NCBI GenBank assembly: GCA_015179125.1
Contig: WHVA01000389.1
Coordinates: forward strand, 46,892-110,891
Direction: 5' to 3'
DNA from: Gautieria morchelliformis
Lineage: Eukaryota; Basidiomycota; Agaricomycetes; Gomphales; Gomphaceae
DNA: 64,000 nt
The notes under the pieces: generated by a model
Told to the model about the DNA's origin: nothing
What the model saw: the letters and a program-made list of their open reading frames with translations, nothing else
Databases searched by the model: none
Position numbers and translations under genes: made by a program
In this document: positions 42,907 to 55,554 of the stretch, piece after piece
How the letters are laid out: each line of letters starts with the position of its first letter
Position numbering within the stretch: the first letter of the stretch is position 1

Positions 42907-45900
42907 ATGGATACACCGCCGCACATTCCCCCTGGCTGGGCTGCTCAGTGGTATGTTGTTCTCTGACTATATTTTCACCCGTTGTTGACCGTATCCCACC
43001 ACAGGGACTCAACCCACCAGCGGCATCTCTTTATCGGTGCGTGGGTCTTCCTCCAGGGATTCAGTGGAAGCTAAGTGTAGAACTCACACAGAATCTGCCA
43101 CTGGACGTTCACAATGGGAGCATCCTGCCCAGTTCCTACCAGATGCTGCAGCGCCCATTGATGCTCAGCCTCCGGTTGCAGCTCAGACGTCCGGACACGC
43201 ACACTCAAAACGTCGTCAGTATGCTTCAGGCCAGACTCAAGCTTACTACGGCACATCAGAACCTGCGACATATGGGGATCCTTCCTATGGGGCAGGGCAA
43301 GCCCCCCCTCCACAGGGAGGTCAGCTTTTCACACCCGGTCTCGCTGCAGAGCAAGGCGGCTTTCAGGCCCAACAACAGACATATTTCGCCCCTCCCCAAG
43401 ATGGCGGTTACCAGAATGGTCAATATCCACAACAGCAACAACAGCAACAGCCTGCCTTAGCACCGCAGGGACAACAGCAGATGGGTCAGATGACCAATCA
43501 ATTCGCGCAGATGGGCTTGCAACCAGGCGCAGCTGGCGGTCAAAAACCCGTTAGTATCATACGAGTACCTTTCACTGCAAGGCTTATTCAACGTGTCATA
43601 GTTCTCGCTTCATACCCTCAACTTGCTCACTACCCAACCCGACCCCCGTGAGCTACACAGGCCGCCGCCTGAAATTCGAATCCCCCCCAACGTAATATTT
43701 ATTTATATTAACCCTTTCCCTTCTTTGCCTAACGCATGTGGGGGTAATAGGCAACGATTTCCCCCTCCCCGTTCACCAATGCCCATCCTTCTTACAAACG
43801 GTCCACCTTGAATGCTGTCCCAACCACGTCCTCTTTGCTTAACAAGTCTAAAATGCCTTTCGGCCTCATCATTACTCCTCATCGTACCCTTAAAGAGGGC
43901 GATGAACCCGTACCGGTTGTCACAGATACTGTAATTGCTCGCTGCCGGCGTTGCAGGACCTACATAAACCCTTATGTACAGTTCATTGACGGCGGGAACA
44001 GGTGCGTTCGAGCACTTATTTTAGTATGCAGTCCGCAGTTTTACGTGATGCCAGGTGGAAGTGCTGCATGTGCTCAATGTCGAACGAGGTCCCACAGCTC
44101 TTTGACTGGGATCAAGCTCGAAATGCTCCCGGTGACAGGTGGTCTCGGGCTGAACTCAATCACTCCGTCGTCGAGTTCATTGCGCCCACAGAATACATGG
44201 TTAGGCCCCCGCAGCCGCCGGTGTATACATTCCTCATCGACGTCAGCCATGCTGCAGTTCAATCTGGCATGGTAGCCACTGCCACGCGTACCATTCTAGA
44301 ATCTCTTGACCGCATCCCTAACGAAGACAATCGTACTAAGGTCTCGATTATTGCATTTGACGTGGCGTTATACTTTTTTTCGCTGGCTCCCGGCTCGACT
44401 GAGTCCACTATGCTGGTCATGTCAGATCTGGATGACGTTTTCCTGCCTAAACCGACTGACCTGCTTGTCAACTTGACTGAGTCTCGCGGAGCTATAGAGG
44501 CGCTGCTGGGTAGGATTAGTGACATGTTCCAAGAATCACACACTGTTGGCAGCGCGATGGGTCCAGCGCTACAAGCCGGATATAAGTTAATCGTGAGTGG
44601 AAATTTTGTTGTAATGAGCCTATTAAGCTAGGATATGGCAGCAATCTATCGGAGGAAAACTTATTGTCCTTTCCGCGAGTCTCCCTACTTTGGGAGCTGG
44701 TGGCTTGAAGAATCGTGAAGACCCTAAGATCTTAGGAACATCTAAAGTCCGTGTTTACCTCTACTCATGGCCGTGCGCTGACTTCTTCTTAGGAATCTTC
44801 ACTTCTCCAACCAGCCTCGTCGTTTTATAAAACTTTCGCTATTGACTGCTCTCGTGCTCAAGTTTCGGTTGACATGTTCTTGTTCAGTTCAGCATACACG
44901 GATATTGCGTCATTGAGTACGCTGTGATTAATTGACGCTGCAGCGCGTGTTGACGTCTTTCAATTAGGCTGCCTGCCGCACTACACTTCTGGACAGACAT
45001 ACTTTTATCCGGCATTTAATGCCTCTCGGTCTGAGGATGCCCTCAAGTTTGCCCACGAGTTTGGGACTGTATTGTCGAGCGCCATCTGCTTCGAGGCTGT
45101 CATGCGTGTCCGTGCATCCAAGGGTGGGTGGTTATTGTACTTTCGCCTAATCACCCTAACGCTCTGGTAGGTCTGCGCATGTCTGAGTTCCATGGCAACT
45201 TCTTCGTACGCTCGACGGATCTCCTCGCCATGCCATCCGTACCCGTTGACCAGTCGTATGCGATTGAAGTGCAAATTGAAGAGACGATTACAGCCCCCTT
45301 TGTGGTCTTCCAGACTGCGGTCCTCCATACTTCTTGTTTCGGTGAACGCCGCATTCGCGTTGTCAACCTTGCGCTTCCAACGACATCCAATATGTCTGAG
45401 CTATACTCCTCGGCGGATGAGGTAGCGCTGGCGACGCTCTTCGCCAACAAGGCTGTCGAGCGCACCATATCGCACAAGCTCGAGGACGCGCGGGACGCCA
45501 TCACGAACAAGCTGGTCGACATTCTGACCACGTACAAGAGCAGCATGACCGCCGCAGGCAGCGGCGCGAGCGCTCAACTGGCGATCTCTGACAACCTGAA
45601 GATGTTGCCGCTCCTGTGTCTAGGGCTGCTCAAGCATGTGAGTGCATAGGTTAAGCAATTGTGGCGTACGGCCTCACTGTTTCGGCGCAGGTGGGCCTTC
45701 GACAAAGCGCCCAGATCCCATCCGACCTACGGGCGTATGCCGAGGCGCTGCTTACGACGCTCCCGTCGCAGCAGCTTATCCCGTACATTCACCCCACTTT
45801 CTACTCGCTCCACAATATGCCCCCCGAGGTAAGTCGCCGCCTCTGCGGCCGTGCATCGGCATTGACAGCCTGTTTTGCAGGCCGGCACCGTCGGCGACAA

Positions 45901-46432
45901 CGGCATCATCCTACCGCCGCCACTGCCCCTCACCTCGGAACGCTTAGAGCGCCACGGGCTTTTCCTGATCGAGGATGGGCAGACCATCTTCCTGTGGGTG
46001 GGCCGGGACGCCGTGCCGCAGCTCGTGCAGGACGTATTTGATCTCCCGTCGTACGAGCAGCTGCGCGGTGGGAAGGTGCGTGCGCCAGCGCTGTCCGTCC
46101 CCCGGACGTGGACTGACCGCTCGCTCTCCGCGTTGTAGACGACGCTGCCCGTGCTCGAGAACGCGTTCTCACAGCGCGTCAATGCGATTGTGGCGAAGAC
46201 GCGCGAGATGCGCCGCGGGCCGTACTGGCCGCACCTGTACGTCGTGAAGGAGGACGGGGAGGCGCCGTTGCGGCTGTGGGCGCTGAGCTCGCTGATCATG
46301 GACCGCGCGGAGCAGATGCCGAGCTACCAGCAGTATCTCGGGCAGGTGAAGGACAAGGTGCGTCTCTCCCCGCGCCTGGGACATGGCCGCCGATTACTCA
46401 CGCCTCTGCAGGTGAACGGCAGCAGTTACTAG
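42907..46432 (+). CDS. SEC24: COPII coat protein Sec24 with N-terminal WW-like domain
   Basis: Cargo-selecting subunit of the Sec23/24 inner COPII coat on ER exit sites. Exon 1 (42907-42950) and the start of exon 3 (43092 on) encode a WW-like motif: [11 protein letters not shown], then TGRSQWEHP, with 23 residues from Trp to Trp. A Pro/Gln-rich linker with a polyglutamine run follows. Core: [18 protein letters not shown]; zinc finger [18 protein letters not shown]...WKCCMC (about 43942-44070); trunk [17 protein letters not shown]; beta-sandwich, helical region ([16 protein letters not shown]) and gelsolin-like domain ([14 protein letters not shown], about 45965-46010). It ends VNGSSY at 46432. 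About twelve exons with regular GT-AG introns. No defect seen. Confidence 0.92.
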
Positions 46433-46668
46433 AACCCAAAATTCGCGGCGTTGTTCTATGGCCTTACAGTTCCCCTGCGTTGTTTTTTATAACTTGCCTC
46501 TCGTTCGTGTATATTCGTGCAGTTCTTAATAATCTTGACACGGGGACATGCATCGCGCGCGTAAAACGTGTTAGAAAGAAAAAAACATGCCACATATCCA
46601 TAAGAAATTGAGCATTTACACAACAACAACGACGACGACAGAATATTAGGTAGGTAGGCAGGTAATGG

Positions 46669-49405
46669 TCACGCATCGTCCGCGTCCTTCCGTTTTCGCG
46701 TCGCAGCAGCACTAGATCTGCCAGACCGCCGCGCCGCGCGCTTTTCCTTTCCCTGCTTTTGGGGCGCCGACGCCGACGCCGCCGATGGCTCGGACGAGAG
46801 CCGCGAGGAGCGGCGCAGCGACGTCCGGGGCGCCGCGCGGTCGTCGTCGTCCTCCGAGTCGGCGGCGCTGCTGGCGCGGCTCGCGCGCGTCGTGCGCCGC
46901 GTGGACAGCGGCGGGACGCGGTCCTGCGCTTCGCTGCGGCCGTTGTGCTCTTGCTCTTGCTCGTGCTCGTGCTCCTGCCCATGCGCCTGCCCATGCTCCT
47001 GCGCTGCTGCGTCGTCCGCGCCCTCACCCTCATCCTCGTCCTCGAACAAGGCCCCCGGAATCCGGCGCCGCTGCGCCCCCGACTGCGCGCCGCCGCGACG
47101 GGCGCGTGGCGGGGAGGGCGTCCTGCGCGGGTGTGCGTGTGCCGGCGCGGCGCGGCGCGCCGCCGGCTCGACGGACGTGAGCCCGCCGGGGAGGACACGC
47201 GCCTGTGTCTGGGCCTGGGGGGAGGGCTTCCGCGCGGGGCCCGGGCCCGTGGCTGGGTCCGGGTGCGGCGGCGGCGGCGGCGGCGCAGCGTCGTGGCGGC
47301 GTGCGTGTGCGTGTGCCCCGTCGCCCATCACCTCAAAGGACGTGAGCCCCCCGGGGAGAACACGCCCATGCGTCTCCGTCTGTTCCTGCGCTTGGGGGCG
47401 CGAGGACGTGCGCGCGGGGCCGGCGTCGCGCCCGAAGAGCGGCGGCGCGGCGGCGTCTCCCATGTCTGTGTCTGCGTCCGGATCCGCGGCGTGCGGCGGC
47501 GGGTGGGACGCGGTGCGGCGGCGGCGCGGGCGGCGCAGCACGAAGCTGTCCGGATCGTCCGACTCCACGAGCACCACGTCCGCCTCCGCCTCTGCCCCGG
47601 GGGCGGGGGCCTCCCCGCCACCCCGCGCCGGCGCCGCGAACACATCCGCCGCCGCAGTCTGCGCGGGCCGTCCAAATCCAAAGCGTGCCGGCGACGCGAG
47701 GCCCGCAAAGGGACTTGCGGGGGCGTGTCCAGCCCCGTTCTGTGGCACCCCGGGGCGCGGGGGCGGCCGGAACCCTTGGAATAGCAGGGGCGCCGCCGCA
47801 GCGGCGGCGACGGACGCATCGAGGCCCGGCGTCGGGATAGTGGGGAGCACCGGCGGACGCGCGCGGCCCGGCGTCGGAGTCGGGGTCGGCGTAGCGGGGA
47901 GCACCGGCGGACCTGCTCTGCCTGGCGTCGGCGTCGGCGTCCCAAAGCCATGCGTCGCCGCCGGCGCATGCGCACCGATCTTGCGCTTCTGCGCGGCACC
48001 CGCACCCGCAGGCGACGCGAACAGCCCGAACGGCGTATTCGGCGCGCTCGTGCGGCCCGCGGCCTTCGGGGGCGCCGGCGAGCCCTCGAGCCTGCCGTCG
48101 CGCGCGGGCGCGCGCTCTGCACCCCCCGATGCGCCGAGGCTCTCCCACGACATGGCGACGTCGCTGCCCACGCTCGCCCAGGACGCACCGAGCGCCGCGG
48201 CGGGCTCGTCGGCGAGCTCGTGCTCGAGCTGGCGGCGCTGCACGTCCGGCACCACGGCGAGGACGTCGCGCATCATCTGCTGGCGGTCCTCCGCGGCCGC
48301 GTGCAGCGCCGCTGCCCCCGTCTCGGTCCCCGTGCGCTGCTTTGCTGCGTTGAGCGTGTCGAAGGCGCGGGCGAGGCGGACGGCGTCGCTGTATTTCCCC
48401 GAATGGAGGAGGCGCACGGTGAGGAGGTCCTGGAGGATGGCGTGCGCGGCGGGTGCGAGAGCGTCCGGCGGGGCGAGGGCGTAGGCCTGGAGGAGGGAGA
48501 ACTCGAACGTCGTGAGGGGCAGGGACAAGAGGTGGGGGAGCACGGCCGGGTTCGGGGCTGCGGGGTGGGGCGGGTTAAGGAGGATGCGCCGCGCGGAGTG
48601 AAGGGACGACTTACGGATGAGACAGGCGTCGAGGACGGTGCGGAAGAGCTGGTTGCGGAGCGGGGTGGACTCTGCGAAGGTGCGCTGGAAGGACCAGGCG
48701 GCGGCGAGGCTGGACTGGAGGAGGGCGCGGAGGTATATCGCGAGGTCGTCGTATTCATCGAGGACGGGCTGGGCGGTGCGGACGTAGGTGCGGACGAGGC
48801 GGGCGGCCGCGGGCTGCGGGGCGAGGGCGAGGGTGTGGAGTATCTTCGAGGAGAGGTCCTGCACGATGCGCGCGTCCGCGAGGAGGGCGACGGCGTGGGC
48901 GAGGTCGGGCGGGGCGCCCGCGTCGAGGAGGAAGCACGCATGGGCGAGGTGGACAAACTGGTCGGGGAGGGCCCACAGCGCGGCGTGCTCGGCGGCGACG
49001 CGGGGCGAGACGTGGGAGAGGAGGTAGAAGAGGAGACTGGACTTTTTGAGGGCGTCCCAGGGACACTGTGCGATGGCGTCGAGGAGGGCGGTGAGGGCGT
49101 CGGGGGAGTCTGGGGGGAAGAGGGCGTGCGGGGCGGCGATGGACGCCTGCTCGAGGAGGAGGTCGAAGACGAGCTCGTCGGACATGAGGGCGCGGCGGGC
49201 CAATATGGCGTTGCGGACGTCGGGGGTGAAGGGGAACGGGACGAAGTGGGCGGCGACGAGGTGGGCGGCGGCGAGGGTGGGCTGCTCGTCGACGAGGAGG
49301 GGCTGCTCGTCGGGGGCCGGGGTGACCTGCATCTCGACCTCGGCTTCGTCCTGCGTGGGGGTGAGCGGGGTGCTGAGAGGCGATGGCGAGACTTACCACG
49401 TCCAT
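46669..49405 (-). CDS. ELYS-like nucleoporin
   Basis: Two exons: a 9-base first exon encoding M-D-V (49397-49405), a 46-base intron (GTAAGT...CGCAG, 49351-49396), then one 2.7-kb exon. The N-terminal two fifths is helical and matches the ELYS domain of nuclear pore assembly proteins: HFVPFPFTPDVRNAIL, KKSSLLFYLLSHVSPRVA, SLAAAWSFQRTFAEST, LPLTTFEFSLLQAYAL, ILQDLLTVRLLHSGKYSDA. The remainder is disordered, Pro/Ala-rich, then acidic and basic, ending in a KRKDADDA tail, as in vertebrate ELYS where the tail binds chromatin. Expected role: anchoring the Nup84/Nup107 complex to chromatin. The DNA is extremely GC-rich, which opens very long frames on the other strand; those are shadows. Confidence 0.8.
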
Positions 49406-50370
49406 GGCGGCGAGACGGCGGTCGCAAGTGGGCTGCGCGTCGTGTACGGCGACGAGTCCTGGGTGGCCAACGCGCGTCGCAGCGTGTGGCTTCAAACTTG
49501 GGTTTCAAACTCAGATCCGCGTCGAGCGCATGGCGAGTAATTACATGCGTCTCAAGTCTATCTCTCCATCCACTCAAGGAGCAACTTTGACTCGCCGTCG
49601 GCGTTGTCTGTCTCGCTCGCGTCCTCACCCGGCGTAGAGTGTCATATGAACAGCGTCAGTGAATGAGGACATCGGGGCCTGCCACCCCGGGCCCGACCTC
49701 CTCCTTCCCCAGCTTCTACGCCGGAATGGAGACGTCGTTGTGCCCGAGGGAGAAAAGATGACTATGATGGTACCCGCGGGCAACGCGCCGAGGCGAGGGT
49801 TTGGAGGCCATCTCTACTTCGTACGAAGAGGTATTCTCAAACGAAACGGTGAGGAGGGATACAGAAGTGGGATATATCCTGTGACTTGTCGCCTGGCAGA
49901 TACCACAGACTGATTGTGAAGCGTCTGGCCATTGCTTATCGCATTTACAACGAGCCCTTTCCCCTTCTCTTGGCCCCCTTATGGTCGACGTAGCGGTGAC
50001 ATGTTGAAGCAAGCATCCCCTCGTAGCCTTACGCTGTATGTAGTGATCAACCTTTCTGGCAGTTGGACGTCGCTGCTCCGTATGATACTGCCCTGGCCTG
50101 ATGTCCTATCTGAGTGTCAGACAGAAACCGACAGAAGCACGGCCATGTGATCAGAAGCGTGGCCGCGACCGTCGCCGCGGGCGCGGCCGAGTGTATGTGC
50201 TAGACGCGTAGCCTCGCCCAATCTGGCCTTCATTCTCGTCTCTCGACTTCTCCTCTACCACCACCCTCCTGGGTCCTAGGCTTCCCCAGCCTCCGTGCGT
50301 CCTGCTCTCCCTGTCGCCGCGCGCAGCTAACCCGCCCCGCAGCCTCCGCAAACGCGTCCGTCCCTACGCC
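49406..50370. other. Divergent intergenic region between ELYS and the TPT transporter
   Basis: Both neighbours start here and run outwards. The right part (50150-50370) is GC- and pyrimidine-rich, consistent with a TATA-less fungal promoter and 5' UTR. No convincing gene. Confidence 0.5.
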
Positions 50371-51607
50371 ATGCCGCCCGACAGCACCGTCGCGGAGGTG
50401 GACATCGCGCTGTCCGAGATCGACTACAAGTCCGCGCCGAGCACCCCCGTCACGCCCCTCCCGCCCCCCACCGCCCTCTCCACCGCCCGCCGCCCCGCCC
50501 TCTCAGCCCCGCTCATCATCCCGATCTGGATCGTGCTCTCCTCCAGCGTCATCACCTACAACAACTGGCTCTACAACACCGCCGGCTTCAAGTACCCCGT
50601 CTTCCTCGTCACATGGCACCTCCTCTTCGCGTCCGTCGGCACCCGCGTCCTCCAGCGCACCACCCCGCTCCTCAACGGCCTCCAGGACGTCAACGTGACC
50701 AAGGACCTCTTCTTCAAGTCCATCCTCCCCATCGGCGTCTTCTTCAGCGGCAGCCTCGTCCTCAGCAACACCGCCTACCTCTACCTCACCGTCTCCTTCA
50801 TCCAGATGCTCAAGGTCTGTCGTCCCTCCCTTGCCCGAGTCCGCGCCCACAGCTCATGCCCCTGCCCGCCAGGCGTTCACCCCCGTCGCGATCCTCCTCA
50901 TCTCCTTCGTGTTCCGCATCCAGGAGCCCTCCAAGCGTCTCGCCCTCATCGTCCTCATGATCTCCGGCGGCGTCTGCCTCGCATCCTACGGCGAGCTTAG
51001 CTTCGACACCTTCGGCTTCGTCGTCCAGGCCCTCGCCGTCGCAGTACGCACCCCCCGCGCTTTCTCTCCCCTCCTCCCCCGCTGACCTTGTCCAGTTCGA
51101 AGCGTCCCGCCTCGTCATGATCCAGCTCCTGCTCCACGGGCTCAAGATGGACCCGCTCGTCTCGCTACACTATTACGCGCCGGTCCGTGTCCCGTGTCCC
51201 GTGCTTCCCGCGTCTCTGACACACTTGTGCTTAGGTGTGCGCCGCAATTAATCTCCTCCTCCTCCCCGCCACAGAAGGCTTCGCGCCCTTCTACGAACTC
51301 GCCTCCGTCGGCCCGCTTATCCTCATCTCGAACGCCGCCGTCGCCTTCCTCCTCAACGTCGCCGCCGTCTTCCTCGTGGGCGTAGGCAGCGGCCTTGTCC
51401 TCACCTTGGCGGGCGTTTTCAAGGTGCGCGTGCCTGCTGCACACAATCCATTAAAGAGCTCATCCTCGTCTCATCGCGCGTCAGGATATCCTCTTAATCA
51501 CAGGTTCTGTGCTTCTTTTCGGCTCGACGGTCACGCCAATACAGGTGTTTGGCTATTCCATTGCGTTAGTGGGGTTAGTGCTATTCAAAACGACAGGCGG
51601 GAAATAG
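50371..51607 (+). CDS. TPT/DMT-family transporter (nucleotide-sugar or triose-phosphate type)
   Basis: Five exons separated by about 55-60 base introns. A hydrophilic N-terminus (MPPDSTVAEVDIALSEIDYK) precedes helices: LIIPIWIVLSSSVITYNNWL, FLVTWHLLFASVGTRVL, SILPIGVFFSGSLVLSNTAY, YLTVSFIQMLKAFTPVAILL, LIVLMISGGVCLASYGEL, FGFVVQALAVAFEASRLVM, ISNAAVAFLLNVAAVFLVG, LVLTLAGVFKDILLITGSV and TPIQVFGYSIALVGLVLF, ending KTTGGK at 51607. The V-S-F-I-Q-M-L-K-A motif and ten-helix layout fit the triose-phosphate transporter family, whose fungal members sit mainly in Golgi or ER membranes. The substrate cannot be told from sequence. Convergent with the next gene. Confidence 0.87.
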
Positions 51608-51819
51608 ACATTATAGATACCTAGTCATGCTTATAGAAAATTCTTGTCTCTCGGGGATATACACGCTCATACGAGCTGGGTAAGGTAAAGATAGTCTAGT
51701 GGTAACAAAGACAGCGTGACAGCCGGGAACAAAGCGACAGCCTGCGGTAGCAAGAAACTCCCCCACGAACGACCAAAGCGTCCCTCTAATAAGCACGTAC
51801 TAGCCGCGTGCGCAGCGGA

Positions 51820-52639
51820 TCACTCGATGTGGGTCAGGATGTACAGGCTCCCGCTGCCCAGAATTGCGCCCGCGAAGACGGCGACGACGGTCGCGGGCAG
51901 GCTGAGCTTGTTCGACTCGGGGCCGTCCCAGCTCGGCGGGGGGACCATCTTGAGCGCCTGGATGGTCGTGTTGAAGGGCGGCGCGAGGCAGGTCGCCACG
52001 AAGCCTGTGGGGGAGTGCGCGTCAGCAGTCAGCACGCGGCACGGCAGCTACGCATTGCACAGCGAGTGGGGCCACTGACCGTCGAGCGCGGGCTGGGAGC
52101 CGAGGAGCATGGTGCCGTTGGTGGTGGGGGGGCGGACGTTCTTGTCGACGGCGTAGGTGAAGAGACACTGCTCGCAGTGCAGGAGCGCGGTGCCCGTCGT
52201 GTTCGTGCACACGCACTGGTCGTTGCCCGCGCAGCCCTGCGCACGTCACGTCAGCACAAACACAGAACACAGACACAAAGACGGCGCACGCACGCTGATC
52301 TGCTGCGCAGCCGCGCCGCACTGGGCGGTGCACTGCATGGGCGGGGCGGGGCGGGGACGTGGGTGAGCGCGCGCGCGGGGGGTCAGTATACGGGACGCAC
52401 ATTGGCCATGGTGACGAAGGCGTCATTCGGGCCGAAGTTGACGAGGTCGCTCGCGGTGAAGTTCACCGCGACGGAGGTCTGCGGGTTGAGTGTAACGGTC
52501 ACCGTCGCATAGGCTGTCGTCGCCCCGCGCACGCCTCGGCATCAGCACAAAACACCACGGACGCGCGCGCAGGCGCTACGGGACACTCACCCTGGCCAGC
52601 CAAGGCGCACGCAAGAAAGAGCAAGTATGAAGCGCGCAT
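51820..52639 (-). CDS. Secreted or surface Cys-rich protein with C-terminal anchor helix
   Basis: Signal peptide MRASYLLFLACALAGQ, then a GTGAGT intron. Mature part: AYATVTVTLNPQTSVAVNF, then CTAQCGAAAQQISGC, NDQCVCTNTTGTALLHCEQC, VRPPTTNGTMLLGSQP, FVATCLAPPFNTTI. It ends in a hydrophobic helix, LPATVVAVFAGAILGSGS, with a short tail ILTHIE. Several N-x-S/T sites are present. About four exons, read as GTGCGT or GTGAGT donors. The layout suits a GPI-anchored or single-pass wall protein, reminiscent of CFEM-like fungal proteins, but the CFEM spacing is not matched. Function unknown. Confidence 0.72.
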
Positions 52640-52891
52640 CGTCGCAGACGTCGGAGGGCGAAGAAAGGAGGAAAAAAAGAGAGAGAGCAAGGCGGTCAAC
52701 GCAGCGGTGGGAGAGAGATGGCGAGCTGTCAGATGCCGCTGTTCCATGTAGCGAGGTCGCCAGCGCGGAGTTCCAACGCGGAGCGCCGGCGTCGCGCCAC
52801 GTGACCGGGTATCGCCTGGCGTCGTGAGTAATCACACACCGAGTGACCGACGCTGGGACTGGGAAGACTCGTACGTTGCGCCCTGCCACGC
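52640..52891. promoter_or_regulatory. Divergent promoter between the surface protein gene and GST paralogue 1
   Basis: 252 bases between two start codons. About the last 50 bases before the GST start are repeated upstream of the second GST gene (57020-57071), including gggactgg and gactcgtacgttgcg. Confidence 0.5.
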
Positions 52892-54359
52892 ATGTCTCCG
52901 CTGAGCTCCCCGATATATTACGGCTGTGAGCACCCATAGTCCTGTCCTGCACGCCAGCGCTGATGCACGCACGCTGACAGACGACGCCTCCCCGTTCGTG
53001 AGCAAGCTCGAGACGGTGCTCCTCCTCAGGAACATCCCCGCTCGCCGCGTACGTCCATATCCCCCCATACCCATACCACCCCGCTCACCCCCACCCCCTC
53101 CCCAGGTCGACGTAAGCCTGCCCCACGCCGCATACACATGCCGGCGTCGTCCCATCCACTCACTCCGTCCCTCCCTCCCCGCAGGTCGCGCTCACCCCCC
53201 CGCGCCCCGAGCTCTCCACCCTCCTCGGCATCCCCTACAGACGCGTCCCGCTCCTCGCCCTCGGCCGCGACGTCTACGTCGACACCTTCCTCGTCACCGC
53301 CGCCCTCGAGCGCCACTTCCCTGCGCCGCGGCACCCGACCATCTTCCCTGCGCGCAGGGGCAAGGGAGGCAGCGGGGACGTCGGGCTGCAGAAGGCGTTC
53401 GGGATGTTCTACGGGGATAAGAACTTGTTCGGGCTGGGGTTTAGGCTGTTGCCGTGGACGCGGGTGCCGCGTGCGCTGCAGGAGGATCGGAAGAAGGTGT
53501 GTGGGTTTTTTTTTTGTACGTTGCGTGTGCTGATGTGGCGACGAACGCAGTTTATGGGGCGTGACGTCGATTTCGAGGCGCTGGCCCAGCAGCAGTCCGT
53601 CACGCACAGCACCCTCGCCTCCCACCTCGTACGTCCCCCCACACCGTACATCTCACACATACTAACGACCCCCGCCCCCCTGCAGGCGCTCATCGAGGAA
53701 CAGCTCGCCGACGGGCGCACCTGGTTCCTGGACACCGACACCCCAGGGTACGCCGACGTCTCCCTCCACTTCGCGCTCACATGGATGCGCTCGTTCCGCG
53801 CCACGCGCCCCGTGTTCGCGCCGGCGCAGTACCCGTTCACCGTCGCTGTGAGTGCGCGCGCGTGCATACATCACGTGTGACGTGCCATCTGACGCCTGTC
53901 CCCCAGTGGCTCAACAACCTCGACGCCCTCCTCACGCAGAAACGCGCCGCCGCCCCGCACGCGCTCACCAAGATAAGCGGCGCAGACGCCGCCCGCGCCA
54001 TCTTCGCCGCCCCCGTCCTCGACCCGCCCCTCGGGGCCCCCGCCGTCGACCCGCTCGAGGCCACGCGCCTCGCGCTCAAGCCCGGCGCGCGCGTGTCCGT
54101 GCGGCCGGACGACACGGGTGCGTTGAGCTTTGCACGTTATGCACAATCGACCCTGATTTTCGCTTTTTTTGTAGGCAAGGAAGTCGAGACCATCGGCACG
54201 CTCGTCGCGCTGAGCCGGGAGGAGGTCGTGCTCGAGACCGAGGCGCGCGCGGCCCCGGGCGGCGCTGGCCCTGCGGCGCTGCGCGTGCACTTTCCGAGGC
54301 TGGGGTATGTCGTCGTGGCGGTGGGCGCGGCGCAGACGGAGGCGAGGACGAAGCTGTGA
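52892..54359 (+). CDS. Glutathione S-transferase-fold protein, paralogue 1
   Basis: Exon 1 (52892-52925) encodes MSPLSSPIYYG; a 55-base intron splits a Tyr codon; exon 2 from 52981 reads DASPFVSKLETVLLLRNIPARR, the beta1-alpha1 unit of a GST N-domain. Further exons: VALTPPRPELSTLLGIPYRR, VPLLALGRDVYVDTFLV (cis-Pro and beta3-beta4 region), LERHFPAPRHPTIFP; the C-domain with ALIEEQLADGRTWFLDTD and GYADVSLHFALTWM; then WLNNLDALLTQKRAAA and an extra beta-rich end (VSVRPDDTG, TIGTLVALSREEVVLE) as in fungal DUF7962-type GSTs. Stop at 54357-54359. Introns follow GT-AG. Substrate unknown. A close paralogue lies at 57072-58946. Confidence 0.82.
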
Positions 54360-55554
54360 GACTTACGCTACTAATCCCCCAGCGGGTATGTTGTGCGGGC
54401 GCGGCTCAGACAAAGTTGTAACATTATAACCCACCCCCCAAGCGACGTGTCGTGTGTACAAACGGTATCGCGACCGTGAAGACAAAAAGTTGCCGTGATT
54501 ATAAGTAACCTTGGTATCAGAAATACACCGAGAAAAAGAAAACCTCGGGAACGTGACGTCACGCGCGTGATAACCAAAAACGCGGCGCGCCCATCAACCG
54601 CGCCAGGAAAAAAACCAGTGTGCGTGTGCGTGTGTGTGTGGAATAAATTCATTGCAGCCACTGTAAGGCATTGCCGCAGACGGTGGTGTCTATTGTGTGC
54701 TAATTTCATAACTAGGGTAGTTTCAGCGATTGTTTTGCTGATCTTTCTCTGGTTCCTGGTGTCTAGAAGGGATAGACGTCTTGATTGAGCTGGGAAGACT
54801 GGCTAGGGATGCGAGCTCAGCGTCATGCCATGGGGATCATCAGAGCAAGGCGGAGTCTGCGTGTACTCGCTGCGAGATGCTAGCTGAGCTACAATGCTAT
54901 TGTTGCAGAGATTGTATTTACTGAGATGGGCAAATTATGATGGTGGATCTAGGTATTACACGGGCGCTGCATTGACCAAGCCGTGAGGATATAGGATGGA
55001 TGCTCACGTGTCATCAGAACCACATGGGTTCATGAGCCTCTCTCTCCCAGTCGGTAGGACTGCAATCGGGAGCAATGGTTTATATAGACATGTTCTCCGC
55101 ATGAGAAGACAAGGATTTCTGGACGATAGTAAGAGAAATGGGCATCAAAGCCATCGATACCCTGATAAGGCGTTGCTTGCCAGTTGCAAGCGTATGGGAT
55201 CCAAGACTGATTTTGCGCGCTTGCCGGCCGTTGGGCTTCCGGCGAAACCTGACACGCTCCACACGTGTTGGCAACATTTAGAGGGTAAAGATTGGACCTA
55301 AGAAGCCAGTGCACTGGGGGTGGTCGCCCCGAACTGTTGTAGTTCTCGCGCTGTCCGCATATCTGCAGTGTATAAAATTTACCGATGGACATGTTGCGAG
55401 ATAGGACTTGAGAAGAGAATAGAGATCCGAGGGCTAGATATGGTATATATGATGACATATATGATGACACGGATGGAGCAGACCGAGCGAGGGGGCAAAT
55501 GTGGTCACATGAGGATGTGATGGATTACAAATTGGCACGGACGATGACTGTCTC
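54360..55554. other. Intergenic, no gene seen
   Basis: 3' flank of GST paralogue 1 with GTGACGTCAC (54553-54562; also present after paralogue 2) and a GT microsatellite (54619-54640). Repeated atatgatgaca words lie near 55450-55470. Open frames are short and unrecognised. Confidence 0.45.

Noticed and set aside
43430..43455. CAG/CAA repeat as a separate microsatellite locus
   Set aside because: It lies in the Gln-rich linker of Sec24 and is simply its coding sequence.
46759..49590. Very long plus-strand open frames opposite the ELYS-like gene
   Set aside because: The DNA is extremely GC-rich, which suppresses stops in all frames. The products are Arg/Gly/Ala-rich without domains, while the minus strand matches a known family.
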